Assembly: GCF_022581195.2 (NCBI RefSeq)
Contig: NC_061454.1
Span: 3,906,001 to 3,970,000 of the forward strand
DNA: 64,000 bases
DNA from: Helicoverpa zea
Taxonomy: Eukaryota > Arthropoda > Insecta > Lepidoptera > Noctuidae
Direction: 5' to 3'
In this document: positions 47,001 to 59,510 of the stretch, in pieces
Layout: the number at the start of each line of letters is the position of its first letter
Position numbering within the stretch: the stretch's first letter is position 1
The notes under the pieces: model-generated
What the model saw: the letters and a program-made list of their open reading frames with translations, nothing else
The model's database searches: none
What the model was told of the DNA's origin: nothing
Program-made: the position numbers and the translations under genes

Positions 47001-48339
47001 CCAAATTATTCAGACTGATTGTTTTTCAAGCTAACGTTAAAAACTGACAGATTTTTTAAACGTTATTTTGTATCATTGTCAGCTAAATTATAATTTTGAA
47101 GTGAAATTTTAAACAACGAAAATATAAAATTGCTGTTATGACTACATCATTTTATAAGCAAAGCACTTTCAGGACCACTCAACAAAACGAAACTCAACAG
47201 AACCAAACAATGCACAAAAAATAATCACTCTCACTCTCTAAACAACACCAATTCTACCTACCTCCCCATCTGCACACCTTACTTAACCTACACGAGCCAC
47301 AGATAGTTAGCGATGGGCCGCTAAGCGGACTGCAAACTTGTGCGGGTGGCGGTACGACAGGGCATCGCACTGAGTGCTAAATGAACTAGTTCCATACGCA
47401 CCGGTATGCCGCGGCGTTTTTTTAACGAGTAGGTAAAATTAGGCGGTCATTTTTGACTTGAATGAGGTGTCGTGTCTTGTCTTGGTGTTTTTTGCTCTAT
47501 TAATTTTATTGCAATTTGATGCTTATAAGGGGATAATGAGACCTATAATTATTTACCAATAAGTACCATCATTTATTCCAGAATAGATAGGTACGCGTTT
47601 ATACATACATATGGGCATTTGAATCAATTTAAATTTCCAATAAAAACAATTACGTACAACTTATAAGAGCTTCTATTTAAAGAAAAAACAATACATCGCC
47701 AGCTACAAATCCAAGAATAAACATGTATTTAAAAAAAAAACATGCAACACTAGTTTATCCAGACAAAAAGAAATTCAGCCTAAAATAATGCAGCAGTCTC
47801 TTCGCTCTCATCGGACTAGGTCCCGCAATATTTGATTGAAAGTAAGAAAATAAACATAACGCCAATTAAAACTAGCTTCATGCATGTATGAGTAAATCTG
47901 TTTTGTATCACAAATTGTTCGCAACACTCCACTGTGCAGTTACGTCAGACGAATTCTGATGAACGTTGGGTATAGGAAATGTATTGAAAACTATTGTTTG
48001 GTGGTTAATGGTTTTCTTGGAATTTGGTGGTCGTCTACGTATAGGTATTTATTTCGTGGGCGTGGTTATGCTTAAATGTTTGATCGTTTTCAGTACGAGC
48101 GTCCGCGGTAATGGACGCTGAAAGGAGTTTCCTATCGCAAAGATCAAGAGTAGCTCGATGTATTAAACAATCATATAATATAATAGGTCATCTTGGTCAG
48201 GTGAACTTTGCGTCTCTCTATGATAGAAATCCTACCTTCATATTCTATAGCTGTGTTGACTTTTCCGAACAGTTCCAAAAACTTAGAACTGCCATACACC
48301 GTTTGGGCCACTCAACAAATGACTACCAGTAAGATAAGC
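44076..48339. other. intronic DNA with candidate regulatory patches
   Basis: No gene supported. Non-repetitive, more complex patches lie at 45180-45400 and 45830-47420, the latter with GCCGTCCGCGATAATTGG (near 46774) and ATGGCCGTCC, a Pho/YY1-like core. Their function is inference. Confidence 0.35.
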
Positions 48340-48442
48340 ATTATCATCTGCCTAGCCTTTTCCATTATGTTGGGGTCGGCATATTTACAGTCTAACCAAA
48401 TACAGCTGAGTACCAATGTTCTTACAAAGAACGACTACCAGT
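48340..48442 (-). repeat. truncated SINE, first family
   Basis: Contains TATGTTGGGGTCGGCATA and CAGCTGAGTACCAATGTTC. Only the 3' part is present. Confidence 0.6.
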
Positions 48443-49649
48443 AGATTCTAATAGCGACTACAAGATAGTATTTAAGAGTTAGAAAAAAAAACTAAGCAAT
48501 AGTAAAGTTTGCTCAATCGAATTGACAGCAAATACATTTATCGTGTATCGTTTACCGAAAGTCGTAAATAAACAATAAAATCGAATTAATACATTAAACT
48601 AATACAGTTTTGTTATGATTATAGTAACAGTGAACGGTTAACTGACAGGTGGTTTTATCCGACATCGCGACTAGATTTATAACGTAATTAATTTATTTAC
48701 TTCGCATTAAACTGGATACTATCAACTGTTAAGGGGCAGATTGTTTGAATAAAATGAACAGCTGTTTTGGAAGGACAATGGTAAAGACCCGTTAGAAACA
48801 TACCTAAGTGATGTGCTCAAAAAGTTTGACAACTGACAAAATATGTATCGAATTCGTTCCCAAACCCATTGTTACTCTATTATTGTTTGGGCCAATTCAA
48901 CGGACGAGTGACAAGTTTGACAGCTGAGTATATATTTTCCTGATTTTCTTTGAACGCAAAATAAACTTTCTGCGACGTAAGTAAGTTTTAAGATTACTGT
49001 CTGGGCGAACTGTCTGGATTATTGACAATTGGTTTATTTCAAAACATTGAGCAACTTTCTGCTACATTTCGTAGGAACGAACTCTTCTATATATTAAGAA
49101 ATGTTCCTGGCATTATAGCCTTGAAGGCTACCTACTGCATCATAAATGAAAAAACACGCATTAATTCGAAAAGCAAAACATCCCAAACAAATCACAGATT
49201 CAAATAAAAATCTACACCAATTTATTCCCACAAAAACAAAAGAAACCAACTAAACACACTAACCCTTAAGTAATATAATAAACACGGTAATATCCGCTTT
49301 TGTAACCGCGGCGGTCAAAACATTCGGATACCGGTTACCTAACGACAATAAAACTTGATAGATAACCAACAGTTAGACATGAATGGTAGGTACGTACCTA
49401 CAAGTATAATTTCCCAATTAGACATGTAGGTACATTTTCGTTTTGTTGGCAATAGAAATCAGAAGGGCTTATTTTTGGTGGGAAATTAACAAATGACGCC
49501 TCCCTCTGTGGGTAAGGGAGTGTCAAACTCTTACTGACAAAATCCACCATGTTCCTTCTTAAGCCTTTTATGTACCTTACGCTTTAACTCTGGCAAGGCG
49601 CAGCCTATCTTGTTGATAATGTAACTAGGAATAAATTGAATTTATATAA

Positions 49650-49735
49650 AAGTCGTGGAGGAGGCCCAGTGGGTAAAGAGCCAACCTCTCAAGTAAGAGG
49701 AGCGTGAGTTCGATTCCAGGTCAGGCAAGTAGACT
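49650..49735 (+). repeat. solitary tRNA-like SINE head
   Basis: Matches the head of the SINE at 18.7 kb (GTGGGTAAAGAGCCAACCTC, then the B box GAGTTCGATTCC). The body is missing. The cloverleaf is not complete, so it is not a tRNA gene. Confidence 0.6.
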
Positions 49736-49800
49736 TAAATAGACAGCGATAAAAGTTCAGCGCTCTATGATTAATTACTAAGTTTATCTTTATAAGAGTA

Positions 49801-50000
49801 CTAGCCGTTTTGCCGCGGTTTTACCCGCGTCGCGTGGTAACTACTGCCCGTACCGGGATAAAAGATATCCTATGTTACTCGTGGATAATGTAGCTTTCGA
49901 ATGTTGAAAGAATTTTTAAAAACGGTCCAGTCGTTTTTGAGCCTATTCATTACAACCAAACAAACAAACAAACTTTTCCTCTTTATAATATTAGTATAGA
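49801..50000 (-). mobile_element. Helitron-like non-autonomous element
   Basis: On the - strand it starts TCTATACTAATATTATAAAG and ends GGCAAAACGGCTAG, followed by T, the TC...CTAG structure of lepidopteran Helitrons. Same subfamily as 59558-59742. Confidence 0.75.
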
Positions 50001-50784
50001 TGAATTACGAATTCATAACACTACAATATGTGCATCTACTAAGAAATAAGCACTTAGCTACACCTATTTCTATCACAGCATACATTAACACTTTAAAAAA
50101 AACTACAATTAACGGCAGAAGCCAGTTTAGTACAAAACCGTGGGCGACAAAAGTCGAACACCTACTTACAACACTAATAGATATCGACTTTTTAAGTTTA
50201 ATTTAACGCTTCATTTAGTAAATCGTAACGTTTCGAAACTAGGTTTAGCCCACGGCTTTTCTCGCCTTCCGAATTTTTGGACATGTCGTCCGAAGTTCCA
50301 ATAGATAAGAAAAGGTTATTTATTTTTACTGTTAACTTCTTGTATAAAAAAGTCGTAGCGGCTTTATACAAGCTGTTGATTTGCATCCGTGCCATATTCA
50401 AGGAGGTAATTATGCTAATGATTCTCGACCCAAATCAATAAAAAAATTGGTACGTAATTTTTTTTCTTTCATTTTTTTTCGGAATTCCGTAAATGTCATC
50501 CAGCCTTATTTAAACTTGGCGCGTATGTTACTGGCGTTAAAACCGTACTGCAACCTCACACAAACGCAAACACAAAGCATACGCAACGATCACTCATAAA
50601 TTTTATTCATAAAATTGGATTACTTCGGAAATACCACGACATTACAATGACAAAAAAAGCAGTGCATATTAGTTATTTCCAATCTACTGTAATTCCAATC
50701 GATTATTTACGTATTGTATGTCCTCCTCCTGAACTATGGCACAAATGCAAATCAACACCTTGTATTTATGGCACTCTTAACTCT

Positions 50785-51018
50785 GACACCAGGACTGTCA
50801 TTGAACAACCTTGGCAGTTGGCTTTTGACTACCATTACGGGTGGGAAGTCGGAAGCCAGAAAGTCTGACAACCAGTCTTACCAAGGGGTATTATGTTGCC
50901 CTTGTAACTGGGTTGAAGAGGGCAGATAAGCAGTAGCTCATTGTAAAACACTGGTACCCAGCTGTATTCGGTTAGACTGGAAACCGACCCAAACATAGTT
51001 GGGAAAAGGCTGATGATA
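50785..51018 (+). mobile_element. diverged SINE, first family
   Basis: Runs from CTGTCATTGAACAACCTTGG to GGGAAAAGGCTGATGATA. A separate tRNA-like segment follows directly. Confidence 0.75.
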
Positions 51019-51029
51019 AACTCTGGCAC

Positions 51030-51125
51030 CAGGTGATTTAACCTGCAGCTCGCTCGGTAAGAAGAAGTAGATTTAGGGCAACTACACATGAAGTATAAGG
51101 GTGCAGGTTCGAATCCAGCTAAGTA
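51030..51125 (+). repeat. tRNA-like segment (SINE head remnant)
   Basis: The B box GGTTCGAATCC at 51106-51116 and an upstream GCAGCTCGCTCGGTAAG resembling a box A. Spacing is too long, and the stems do not pair as a tRNA. Confidence 0.4.
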
Positions 51126-51333
51126 ATGAAGTAACTTTGAAAAATTTTTGCTGCTTTGTAAGTGTATCGTGAATACCATTGTATAACAGCGAAGAAAAGT
51201 CAACCTGTGTAGTTTATTTGGACTTTAAAGTTTGAAATCTTCAATCAGCTTTTATCTCCTCTTTGAGCTTTGATTGTACCTTCTCTGTATAAGAAGAGCC
51301 TATTCCCAGAAGAAGCTGATATATATTTTCCAT

Positions 51334-51598
51334 AATTGGACGTAGTTATGCAGAAACGTTCCAACCCACTGTACGCGTAAATGCTTATATCTCAAATTAA
51401 ACTTGAATTTGAGATATAAGCATTTACGCGTTTCAGTTGTATTCTTTTTTATTCTAACTAGTAAAGGTACTAGAGGTTTTATTGTTGAATTATATTGAGT
51501 TTAGATAACCATATGCTAAATTTTAGGCTGTTCAATCACAATAACTCGATTTCGGGTGACTTGTGGGTTGGAACGTTTCTGCATAACTACGTCCAATT
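51334..51598. mobile_element. MITE with perfect 36-bp inverted ends enclosing a second hairpin
   Basis: Outer arms 51334-51369 (AATTGGACGTAGTTATGCAG and onward) and 51563-51598 are perfectly complementary. Near its left arm lies a second perfect palindrome, 51373-51398 against 51406-51431 (26 bp each, ACGCGTAAATGCTTATATCT start), with a 7-base loop. No coding sequence. Confidence 0.88.
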
Positions 51599-51599
51599 C

Positions 51600-54500
51600 A
51601 AATACATAATTATTCACTTAATAGTAATTTGTATAATAATTACGTATTAATATTTCACAGTGTAAAGTTCGCGGGCACTTAGTCTACTTTATTGCCATAA
51701 GATACACTTAGTTCTAACTTAAGTTATTACACAGATAAATTGTTAGAATAAACAGGCTTTCGGACTTTATTAAGCGTTAAATAGATGGATATCTCAACCA
51801 CATCTAGTGTATCGGTTTCTTATCTTGAACTTATAGATATATAAGACTATGTTACTTGTGGTTTCTCTCGCTTTCCATGGAAAGTATATCTCGCACTTGG
51901 ATGAAAAGCAGCCTTCTTCAAAATGGGCTACCTCCGTTTGAAGATTAGACTGGACTAGATCTTGAGAGGAGCCCTTTAAGGAAAACATAAAAACAAGTTC
52001 TTCACCTAAAATTTACAAGAGAACTACGACAATTACTAAAACTTTTCTTTACATACAAGAAACGTAGGTACATAGGTACTACAGGTAATTAAATTTTGAA
52101 AGTAGGAAACTTTAAAATATCTTGAAGTTTAACTCATTAATAAAAACGAACCTACATATAAACTCTTTAAACTTTATTGCAACATTCCAATCAAGTTACA
52201 AACAAAATCAATCAATCCATTAATAAACCGCTTTAGCCGTAGAAAAATAATTCAACTTCGATTTGTTTAAACATTTTAACACAACCAACTGTACCCAGCC
52301 TTAGCAGAAACACCTCAAACCGAACTCAATTACGATAATTAAGTTAATCCCGTGCAAAATCCATTTATAACTTTGAAACTTGAATTAACGCTACCTACCA
52401 ATTTATTTGAAAATAATCGATGTTCATGCCAGCAAAAAATCATTTATGAAGTCAATATTTTCTTCGATGGTAACATTAACATCAATCCATCAATCTGCCG
52501 GGGGGACTTTCAAATTGCTAAAATTGAGTCATTCTTCTCAATTATGGCGCGTTCAGTGACCATCGGGGTCTGGACGTCCCATCGGACCCCATTGACTTAC
52601 TGCTTACCATAAACTTTTATAAAGTAGTGTCTAGATTGCGCAAAAAGAACCAATTTGAATAAAATAATCTAGAAAAAAATCTACACTAAATAATGGCACG
52701 CAAAATTTATAAAAAACCGCAGTAGGTACCTAATAATACCACAAAACACTTTTAAACCCATAAAACTAAAGTGACCTAGAAAAAAAACGACACGAACAAT
52801 AAATCTCAATCTTCACACCGGCTATGTCTTTATTAGCCCCGAACATATTATTACATCCAATAAATAAATTATTATTCGAACATTTATTAAACGAATAATG
52901 CCAACAAATAATAATATGCAGCTCACATTATGGACGCGGCGTTGCGTATGCGCATCCATTTTTGTTGATCGTGCACGGGCTCCTAATTTAAGTCTGCACT
53001 TGATTAATTGCAAATTAAAGTCTCCGGCGTGGTGGTACCTGTCGAATATGACTTTATTGAATTTCATGGCAAAGTGATTTATGTTCCAATAACTAAATTA
53101 TTATTATGACTAAAGGTTTGTTATTTAGTGTTATTGTTGAAAATGTTCGGCTGTGTGGTCTGTGGTTACGATAGGACAGTTTTCCCTTCGAGTTAAATGA
53201 ATGAGCTGTGACTAATTGAATGCAAGATTTCAATAATGTTTTTTAAGTAATTTCCGGTAGGAATTCTTCTGATTGTTATTTTAATAAACTTCTTGTTCTC
53301 TTCAGTAGTATGTAAATGACAGATTATACTAAACGTAAGTTGAGTTTTTACAATGAAACATCAAAAAAGATTCTTCTTATAAAAAGAACTTTCGATTTCA
53401 ACGTGCAGCGTTCTACGTACAGTAAGTAGTTTTTATTATGTACAGTTTGTGATATTGTGTTTAAAAAATCAAAATAGTTTTTGATTGAGTCTTTCATTTT
53501 TCTAAGTCCTTCTACGTACTCAGTACTTAAACGCTTCCCACACCAACGCTTCATAAATTTTCCATGAAAGTAAAAGTATTTGGAATTATTTTAATTCGCT
53601 TGCTACGTAAATAAGTAAGCGATACCTGATGGTTGTATTCACCTCACCCGTTAACATTTCAATATCAGAAGCATTAAATGCATACTAGATGCTAACCTAA
53701 GACGGCTCATGTGTCTGAGATTGCATACAATATTATAATTTACTAATTGGTTACAAAAATAGACAAGGCAGGTTGAAGTTCATAAAAAGCTCTTTTTTAT
53801 GAACGTTATCGTTTGAGTTGTTAGACATTCATTGCTGAACATACCTAAACCTCGTCTATTGACTTTCAAAGCCCCATTTCCTACCGTTTGAAATAAGGAA
53901 TATGAAACCACAATTAATTTAACTAAGGACCTAATACTTAATGTACTGAAAATATGTACAAGTAAACGATATATCATCAAGCCGAAGCAATATAGCACAC
54001 GTTAGGAGAAACCTATCCATTAGCCCATCAAATAAGCTGATTATACAATAAAATACAGAATTATAAATAGCGATCCAAACATTTATGAACATGAATGGCA
54101 AGCTTAAAATATAACTTGATTAACACTTTGCTAGCAACTTAACGACACCTACATTTTATATCTTTATATCACTACATTTTACATATTGACAGCCTGACTA
54201 GTATTAGATTTTTTTAAGTTGTCATCCGCACAAGAAACCTGTAATCAATTTTGAGGCTTATATCTTGAGAGTTAAAGTAGGGTTTCGAATGGCAAAGTTC
54301 TAAGGTATTATAATTAATAATGTCTACCAATCACAACATAAATAATAATAAGTCATATTTACTTGTCGTTGTACAATATTTATTTGATACTGAATCATAA
54401 AGGTAGACGTGTATTAGACCGTTGAAAATCATCTTTATTGCACTTCCTTGTTATAAATTTGATAATGTCATTATTCTATGCCGTTGACAAAATCGTCAAT

Positions 54501-55600
54501 AGACATTTGTTTTCCATGTCTAGGTAGAATAGATATTAATAAGATAAATTAAAAGGCGTGAACTTCTTAGTAACCGACCGATATTTTCTTATTTGACATA
54601 AGGTTGCCAATAGCCGTATGGTCAGACCGTTTTTACACAAAACTTTCAGTACCCCTATAAGAAAGTCTTCAACCTAAATAAATGCCTGAAAAACTTATGT
54701 TAAAAGAAAAAAATATGACAAAGTGCTTATAGGGAAGGTAGGTATTTAGTGCTCTTGTGCTCTGCTTTTCTCGTCTTGGCGGTGGCACTCGCGTGCTCCC
54801 AGATAACCGTATTATAATTATTCATTTGTAGAAGATAGGTCTTAATCACCAATTTAACCGATTTCAGTTTCAATTGTTTATCACCTACATATTTACTTTC
54901 TATAGGTACCTACTAATTAAAATCAGCTATTTCACTAATTTTCATTATATTATGTATTTAGATTAGTCTTTGTTCTTTTACGTTGTAGTTGTAACAGTTT
55001 TGTTGTTTACGTCCGATTTTGTTACTCCATAGCATAGTTTTTTTGTAAATTTTTTGATGAACGAAAAATAATAAAAAGCTCTTTAAAAACTCACTCTACT
55101 CAAGACGCATTTCTCAATAACTTACGACTTTATACTGATAAAAATATAGTCTATGTGTTTTCTTATAAGTAAGCAATATTACTGCTATGTTTCCTCAAAA
55201 TCCATTCGGCCGTTTGCACGTGAAGAAGTAACAAATATACACAGACACTGACAAACTTTCGCCTGTATAATATTAGTGTGATTTCCATGCTTTATAGCTA
55301 TTTGTTCCACAACATAATTATTATGTTATAAACTACCCATTCTATTCTCAGTAACTTATATTCACCATCGATCTTAAAGTAGGTAATGTTTCAAACGTGC
55401 GTTTAAAACCCGTTAATAGTCGCTATTATTTATTATTATGACAAACGTTAGTCTTAAGAAAGTTGTCTATGGTAAGACATTTATCACCTCTATATTATTG
55501 AACATTTAATATTTATGATTAAAACAAAAGGAAATGTTAAACAATGCAGCTGTTTCGACATATTTTCTAAATTCAAATAATTTGGCATTTTTCATAATAC
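51600..55600. other. intronic DNA, mostly plain
   Basis: No gene supported. The block 52820-53070 is less AT-rich and contains GCGTTGCGTATGCGCATCC; it could be regulatory. A worn Helitron-like fragment lies at about 55150-55285. Confidence 0.4.
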
Positions 55601-55602
55601 AG

Positions 55603-55752
55603 TCCTACCTAGCGGCATTGGGTTGCCCAGGTTACTCGGTTGAGGAGGTCAGATAGGCAGTCGGTTCTTGTTAAACCCTGCTACTCAGCACATGCGGTTA
55701 GACTGGAAGCCGACCCCAACATAGTTGGTGAAAGGATAGATAGGCAGATGAT
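55603..55752 (+). repeat. truncated SINE, first family
   Basis: The 3' half only, with GGTTGAGGAGGTCAGATAGG and GAAGCCGACCCCAACATAG. Confidence 0.7.
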
Positions 55753-56962
55753 AGTCATTTTTCAAAATAGATTCAACAAGCTCTCTAGAGGAATTCCCCT
55801 TTAAATACTATATAATTTTTAATTTTAAGTATTTTTTTGAGGTGAGTAAAGTTTTGCTGGATCGGTGCAAGAGTTGTCTGATAGAGTAGGTTGCTTATAA
55901 AAGAATAAAACACTATTGATAATTTTAATTATTACGGGTAACGACGGAAGGACCGTCATGAAAATAATTGTATCCTAAGACATCCTTTATGAAAAAAAAC
56001 CAAGTAGTAGGTTCTGATTAAGATATAAGTTTTACCTTACTACCTAACTTATTTTGCAAAAAGAGTCATTATGGGCTGTTAATAATTGCATTTATAATAT
56101 AAATCACATTTTCCTAATTCCTATAACCACAAGTACACTTACCGACAAAAGTGTCCGACACTAATTATTTTTTAATAATGTTTGGAGTCATTAATACATA
56201 TAATTTATGTGCATTGCTTCACATACATGCTCATTAATGTACCTACTAGATATGTAATGAAATAACAGGTAGTCGTTAGGTTAGGAATATTATTTCTCTG
56301 AATATACATGATCCATTTACCTAGTAATGGAAATAAGTATAGAGCTTCTTTTCACTCCGAAAAATAATTCATTTTGGTATGAGAAGTATAAGTACGTTTT
56401 AATTTATTAAAATGAACGTGCAGTGTCAAATGAGTTCACTTTCTCAAGAGATAAATAAATAAAAAACAAAACAAAGTTGTAAATTACATTTAATTAATCT
56501 AATCGATAAGACATTTCAGTCTTAAATGATTTGTTTTAATTACACTGGATGATCCCTTTGTGCTATGCAAGTATTTTCTTAAGTAAAAAATATTGGACTA
56601 TAATCGAAACCTCATGAGTTCTTTGTTTACCACAAAGTATACAGATGCTATAAAAAAGTCATCATAAAACACAGTATCATCATAAAACATCAAATTTAAT
56701 CCATTTTATATTAGCTAAACAGAATCGAAACACAAAAAAGTCGAGCTTAAATCAAAAGTTTCGTTGAACAAAAAGTGCGCGACGGAGACGATCCGCAGAC
56801 CGAACCGAGAATCGACAAAAACTTCTAATAAACACAAATCAGCTGTTTAGGCTCACGATTCTTATTAGATTCCGTTGATCCGTCAGTCTGCCGGTATTTA
56901 CACTACCTGAATGATTTTTATATGGATCGATTTGACTTTGACAGAGGTGTCCAGGTACTCAC

Positions 56963-57024
56963 CACCAAGAGTCGGTGATGGGCGCGAGCAGCAGCAAGCA
57001 GGCGGCGATGACAACAGGTCGCAT
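56963..57024 (-). CDS. Wnt6: Wnt6, exon 1 (start codon and signal peptide)
   Basis: ATG at 57024-57022 opens MRPVVIAACLLLLAPITDSW, a typical signal peptide, followed by TG and a consensus donor TG|GTGAGT. The split codon joins the first G of exon 2 to give Trp, producing DSWWASGSAVILDP, which fits the Wnt6 N-terminus. The six exons (62, 221, 107, 204, 141 and 321 nt) total 1056 nt, or 351 residues plus stop, the usual length for Wnt6. A G at -3 supports this ATG. The longer open frame on the same strand (57089-56898) uses another frame and is not the product. Confidence 0.93.
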
Positions 57025-57310
57025 CTCTCGACGGACATCACTGCCCCAACACCTCGGCTGTAACCATGTCCCCTCAACCGAAAAATCACCCAAAAAAACC
57101 CTCTACTCCGAAACTCCGCCCATTTCTATTCTCTAAACGCGTCGATTTGTTTTTATGTTATTTTTCTGTGTAGAGAACGAAATGCGTTCGATTTTTCTAA
57201 ACAGTTCCGAAATTTCGCGGCGTGGCGTGCGTGGATCCCTGTCGGTGGGAGATCGCGGCGCGGACTGACGCTCACCTGAGCCCACCCCGCCGCACGCGCA
57301 CCGCCAAACG
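57025..57310 (-). promoter_or_regulatory. Wnt6 5' leader and likely promoter region
   Basis: Directly upstream of the Wnt6 ATG there is a pyrimidine-poor leader with two upstream AUGs, then a GC-rich block (about 57220-57310) that stands out from the AT-rich flanks. On the - strand this block contains an arthropod initiator-like TCAGT (57268-57264) and a donor-like CAG|GTGAGC near 57276, so a non-coding first exon is possible. No TATA box was identified. Transcription start and leader splicing cannot be settled from sequence. Confidence 0.45.
57038..57067 (-). promoter_or_regulatory. upstream ORF before Wnt6
   Basis: A 10-codon ORF (ATG at 57067, TGA ending at 57038) precedes Wnt6. Its TGA overlaps a second upstream ATG (57038-57036) whose frame runs across the Wnt6 start codon in another frame. 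If they are in the mature mRNA they would reduce Wnt6 translation. An acceptor-like TTACAG within the uORF means that leader splicing could remove the first ATG. Confidence 0.4.
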
Positions 57311-59016
57311 ATTTTCGCGCTATTTTGGCTAAGATTTTAGCAGATTAGGCTTCGCGTGATTAGATATATGAAGGTGGGGATATGAATTTGTTATATTAAC
57401 GATGTGTGTGGGCGAGATGCTAATTTATCTCTTTTGCTGCATTAATTAAATTATGAACCTCTTAATAATCCAGTTTTGAAGCTATAAATGCAGTCGATGT
57501 TAGTTTAATGGGTTCGTAAATATTTTACAGTTGCATTTGTAGAACTTTAAATGAAATTGAAAAGTGAATGCATATTTTTCGAAGCGGTGCATTGATGTTT
57601 CTTTTCATAGGGCAGCTCTAAAACGAACCAGACATTACCTGATTTCGAGTGATGGACAGTGAGAAGCGTTCGGAACACACTCTATAATTAGAATACACGT
57701 GCGAAACTCTAATTGTGTTAAACAAACAATCTCGTGTACCTACACCTGGCGTACTGAGCGTCTACTTCATATGACATTAATAAAATGTAACTAATTTTAC
57801 TAACGTGACATACATTTTGTGTAACACGGTAAATTGCATGTAAGCTGTGTTTTGGCCGTGTTACGATGATATAATAATGCCTGTACGGTCCCATCGAGCT
57901 ATGAGAGTGAAGGAATAGTGAGTGCACCTGTGTCTGTGCAAATTCTTGTGCACTATATGTCCTGCGCAGCTGGCTGATCTCCTTTTATGAGAAAAGCCGC
58001 CGTGGCCGAAATCGTCCTTGGACGTATTATGCTTAATGCCAAATATGACATAATTATATGACCATACCTGGATAATGTTGTACGTTTGTATTCAAGCTTT
58101 GCAGTGTTCTCGGTAAATTACGTCATAAGTAGTAGATCATCGAAAAGTTTACTCTAGAAAAACAATCGGAGCGTAATTTGCGCTTTTATTACACTATTAA
58201 AGTAAGAAGCGCTAATTATAAACAATTGAGTATTTATTGCGGTGCTCACATTTCGCATCATGAAGTTTTATTGACTTTAAGATTTTTAAAGTGTTTTCAC
58301 CAGATTGTATTATTAAAACGCTATAAAATTTTGTTGTTGTTTTTCTTTTGTTTTTATTATTAACAAGGATCATAAAGATAATTTAGTTTTTGTGGTGATT
58401 TCGTTTATCTTTTATCTATAAACATCTATCTTTAAACATAAGATAGTTTTTAGTTCTTAGCTGTCGTATTAGGATAAGAGATTATGTAGGTAAAGATAGT
58501 TTAAGGTGTTTATAAATAAATAAAAAAAAAAAACAAAAAAAAACAACAGAACATTACAAAATGTTATAAAATAAGTTTTTAACCAAAATATAGCATTTTT
58601 TACATGCAGTTTAAATAACCAAAATTAAATAAAAATACACGTTACCTAGGCGGACTTGCAAAGTTGTATGTGTTCTGAAATCAATAAACCTAGAGTTAAA
58701 TTCATAACTGTAAATACGACAAAGTGAAATATAAAATTAAGTATTATTAAGTAGCTAAGTTCAATGTTTTCTAACATAACGGGAAAATTAATTTGAAGTA
58801 AATTTTTATAGCTAACTGCATATTGTTCCCGACTGTACTTTACGGTAAAAAATACTTATGAGATACCAATTCCTTATTTGCAACAGTAATACAATCATGT
58901 ATATTTTCTCAAGAATTCTATTAATACTTTATAATGTGAAAGTTTGTGGGTTTGGACGTTTGTTCCTCAATCATTCTTCGCGACTGAACACAATTTAATT
59001 AAACTTGACAATAAAA
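57311..59016. other. upstream of Wnt6, AT-rich
   Basis: No gene supported. Promoter-proximal control elements of Wnt6 are expected here, but I cannot point to a specific one. Confidence 0.45.
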
Positions 59017-59238
59017 TCCCTACTAATATTATAAATGCGAAAGTAACTCTGTCTGTCTGTCTGTCTGTTACACTTTCACGTCCAAACCACTGAACTGATT
59101 TTAATAAAATTTGGTACAGAGATAGATTTGACCTTGAAAAAGAACATAGGATAGTTTTTATTCCGGACTTTTGAAGAATTCTCTTGGAAACGCGATATAA
59201 CCGAACTCAACGACGGCGAAGATGCGGGTGGAAGCTAG
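59017..59238 (+). mobile_element. Helitron-like element with CTGT microsatellite
   Basis: Starts TCCCTACTAATATTATAAAT and ends GTGGAAGCTAG followed by T. A (CTGT)n run lies at 59049-59068. Same subfamily as 62446-62663, in the opposite orientation. Confidence 0.75.
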
Positions 59239-59510
59239 TATATGTGCATCGGAATAACACAGGCTTTTTTATCCAGGTGCACAAAGACGCTTTGTGTAGG
59301 AAGCGAGTGAAGCCGCATGCAGAAGCAAGTATATCACAAACTTAATCGGTTTTTAAGAACCGGCTGAAAATCTTCATACAAGAAAATTAAACAAAGCCAA
59401 TTTCAAAGCTGCTGACTATGAAAACACGGTAATAATTTCAAATGCAAAACGAACATTTTCCTTAGAAACGGTGTCAAACAAAAATCCGATGTTTTGTTTA
59501 TAAGAGTACT

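Larger units (their letters stand above)
38968..56962 (-). other. Wnt6 intron 1 (18.0 kb)
   Basis: This is the largest intron of the window, between the signal-peptide exon and exon 2. It holds a perfect inverted-repeat element, two tRNA-derived SINE families, a Harbinger-like MITE, a Helitron-like copy and a hairpin MITE, separated by plain AT-rich DNA. Complex, non-repetitive blocks near 45180-45400, 45830-47420 and 52820-53070 are the best regulatory candidates. Confidence 0.85.
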
